64,000 nt of DNA from Strongylocentrotus purpuratus. Lineage: Eukaryota > Echinodermata > Echinoidea > Camarodonta > Strongylocentrotidae. Below, one piece after another: positions 62,816 through 64,000 of the stretch (its first letter is position 1; every line of letters begins with the position of its first letter). Below the pieces are notes generated by a model that saw nothing but the letters and a program-made list of their open reading frames with translations, ran no database searches and was not told the origin of the DNA. Where the stretch lies: the NCBI RefSeq assembly GCF_000002235.5, contig NW_022145599.1, forward strand, positions 25,504,879 to 25,568,878. Reading direction: 5' to 3'. A program made the position numbers and the translations under genes.

Positions 62816-63621
62816 CTTCTTTTCTTTACAATCAACTTTCTTTCGGTCTTCCTTTTTTTCCTGCTATGGCTTTCATAGAATGTCTTCATTGCTTTGCCGA
62901 TGTAAGTTACACCAGGTTCTAAGACTTTGCCATTCACTGATTTTCTTCTGATTTTCCTGTCTGTTTGATGATCATCTATTGATTTGGGATACAATTTTCT
63001 TGATTTTAGTTTCTCCACCCATTTCGTCTTCCTTGATTTCACAATTACCCAGTCATCCTCAAATTTTTCATTTTGCATCTCTTCGTGTTCTATTTGGGAT
63101 GGATTTTCCATAGCCAAAGGATTATGTCTATCAGACTCATTTGTTTGCCTGTCAGTTATATGATGTTGTGTTCCTCTCAATCGATTGGTTTTCTTTCCCT
63201 TTTTACCATACCTCTTCTTTGATCTGCCACATTTTCTTTTGTTGGTCGTACTTGATAGGGTCCTTGATTGGTTCAAATCCAAGTAACAGTGTTCATCATG
63301 ATCACCAAGAAGTTCGTATCTATTGAAATGAGAAGGGATGCATACTTGATCAAACATGCGATGAGCCATGTTGTTATTGCCACAAAATGAACAAATCCAG
63401 ATCAATGTCAGGTCACTCAGTCTGTCTTCACAAGGGAATCCCATACATGTCACATGAAAATGCTTACTACAACAGTCACATCTTGCATCACTTTCATTTT
63501 CTTTGATTTCATTGTTACAGATACAGCATTCATTAAGATCTGGGTTGGTCACCAATGCACAACTAGTCAGTATATTCATGATTTCATCAAGTGTTTTCTT
63601 AAATTCAATTGTATCCATCAT
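62812..63621 (-). CDS. PHD-finger open frame at the 5' end of the Helentron
   Basis: 269 residues from an ATG-ATG start. A PHD zinc finger spans about 31-80: CCIC, CDCC, HFHVTC and WICSFC supply the C4-H-C3 ligands. PHD fingers usually bind histone H3 tails. Basic stretches follow (KRKCGRSKKRYGKKGKKTNR near 128-147, and RKLIVKKRR at the end), suggesting a nuclear, DNA- or chromatin-binding role (inference). The stop TGA overlaps the next frame by four bases (GTGA). Confidence 0.75.
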   Translation of the reverse strand: MMDTIEFKKTLDEIMNILTSCALVTNPDLNECCICNNEIKENESDARCDCCSKHFHVTCMGFPCEDRLSDLTLIWICSFCGNNNMAHRMFDQVCIPSHFNRYELLGDHDEHCYLDLNQSRTLSSTTNKRKCGRSKKRYGKKGKKTNRLRGTQHHITDRQTNESDRHNPLAMENPSQIEHEEMQNEKFEDDWVIVKSRKTKWVEKLKSRKLYPKSIDDHQTDRKIRRKSVNGKVLEPGVTYIGKAMKTFYESHSRKKRKTERKLIVKKRR

Positions 63622-64000
63622 GGTAAATTTTGCTTATATACTTGCAACAGTTCTGGTTAATAATTACAAGTCTACAATTAACGGTTCTGTAACTTTGATA
63701 TATAATGTTCTGTATATATTCCTTACTCCAATAGTCTTTTATTTAAATATTCCTATTGTGAATTATGAAAAACTAATCCTTACTGATATTAAACTCTATG
63801 GTATTTCAATAGCCTAGCTTTATATACACTAGCTTGTACTGTGTTAAGGAGCTATAATGTTTTTGTCTCAAGATGGCGTTTTTTATTAAAATTATGAGTA
63901 GGTCATTAATAGCCTAAATGTATTGTAGGCCTATATAAGTTCCCAAATTGCTAATTTCTTTGTTACTCTCTCTCTGCAAACAGGTTCACTTTATATCCTG
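63622..64000. other. Upstream flank of the Helentron frames; no gene seen
   Basis: AT-rich DNA that should contain the element's promoter and perhaps its 5' terminus. TATA-like words occur (TATATAAT near 63700, CCTATATAAG at about 63931), but nothing decides a start site. Confidence 0.4.

Larger units (their letters stand above)
53259..63621 (-). mobile_element. Helentron-type Helitron, coding part complete or nearly so
   Basis: Three open frames on the minus strand fill 10.4 kb with almost no gaps (63621-62812, 62815-62015, 61982-53259). Helitrons are rolling-circle DNA transposons with a HUH nuclease fused to a PIF1-type helicase; those with a C-terminal endonuclease are Helentrons or proto-Helentrons. 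The termini are not resolved. The 5' end should lie in or beyond 63622-64000 and the 3' end between about 52 and 53.2 kb. The huge intact frame argues for a young copy. Confidence 0.85.

Overview
This is a eukaryotic, AT-rich, transposon-dense window from an animal, most likely a deuterostome invertebrate and plausibly a sea urchin or another echinoderm. That assignment is inference. It rests on GT-AG introns in a conserved animal gene, a Ty3/Gypsy remnant whose domain order is known from deuterostomes, a Helentron-type Helitron, a Penelope-like element, a P-element/THAP9-like transposase, frequent poly-G tracts and tRNA-derived SINEs.

The backbone is one host gene on the + strand: the 3' half of the tubulin-folding cofactor D gene (TBCD). 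Eight C-terminal coding exons lie at 780-851, 5624-5701, about 5919-6005, 6558-6645, 34423-34532, 36270-36348, 36888-36951 and 37725-37750 (stop). Phases fit at every junction except the acceptor near 5919. One intron (6646-34422) has swollen to about 28 kb. It holds a second copy of the gene's own 3' end (about 6790-9765, matching about 36440-39500), two satellite-like or SINE stretches, an Ig-like membrane-protein gene on the minus strand (15295-16554), a Penelope-like fragment (22631-23968), a broken P-type transposase (24680-26850) and a nearly intact-looking young Ty3/Gypsy element with identical 194-bp LTRs and a CTAAT target duplication (27268-33882). The duplicated terminal exons (7180-7243, 7948-7973) are phase-compatible with exon 6558-6645, so the gene could have two alternative 3' ends.

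From 39.5 to 47 kb there is no recognisable host gene. This stretch holds a LINE tail, a 3 x 58-bp hairpin repeat, a 3.3-kb field of mutually related non-coding repeats and a remnant of a Gypsy-like element with integrase upstream of RNase H. From 48 to 51.8 kb an intron-bearing, frame-broken hAT transposase sits between two pieces of another transposon-type protein.

The last 10.4 kb (53259-63621, minus strand) is a Helentron. Its 2907-residue open frame carries an OTU cysteine protease, a second cysteine-protease-like domain, lysine-rich 18-residue repeats, a cysteine cluster, a HUH Rep nuclease with two tyrosines, a PIF1-type helicase and a C-terminal endonuclease/exonuclease/phosphatase domain. 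Two further open frames lie just upstream, one with a PHD finger; each overlaps the next in the -1 frame. This is the most interesting coding system in the window.
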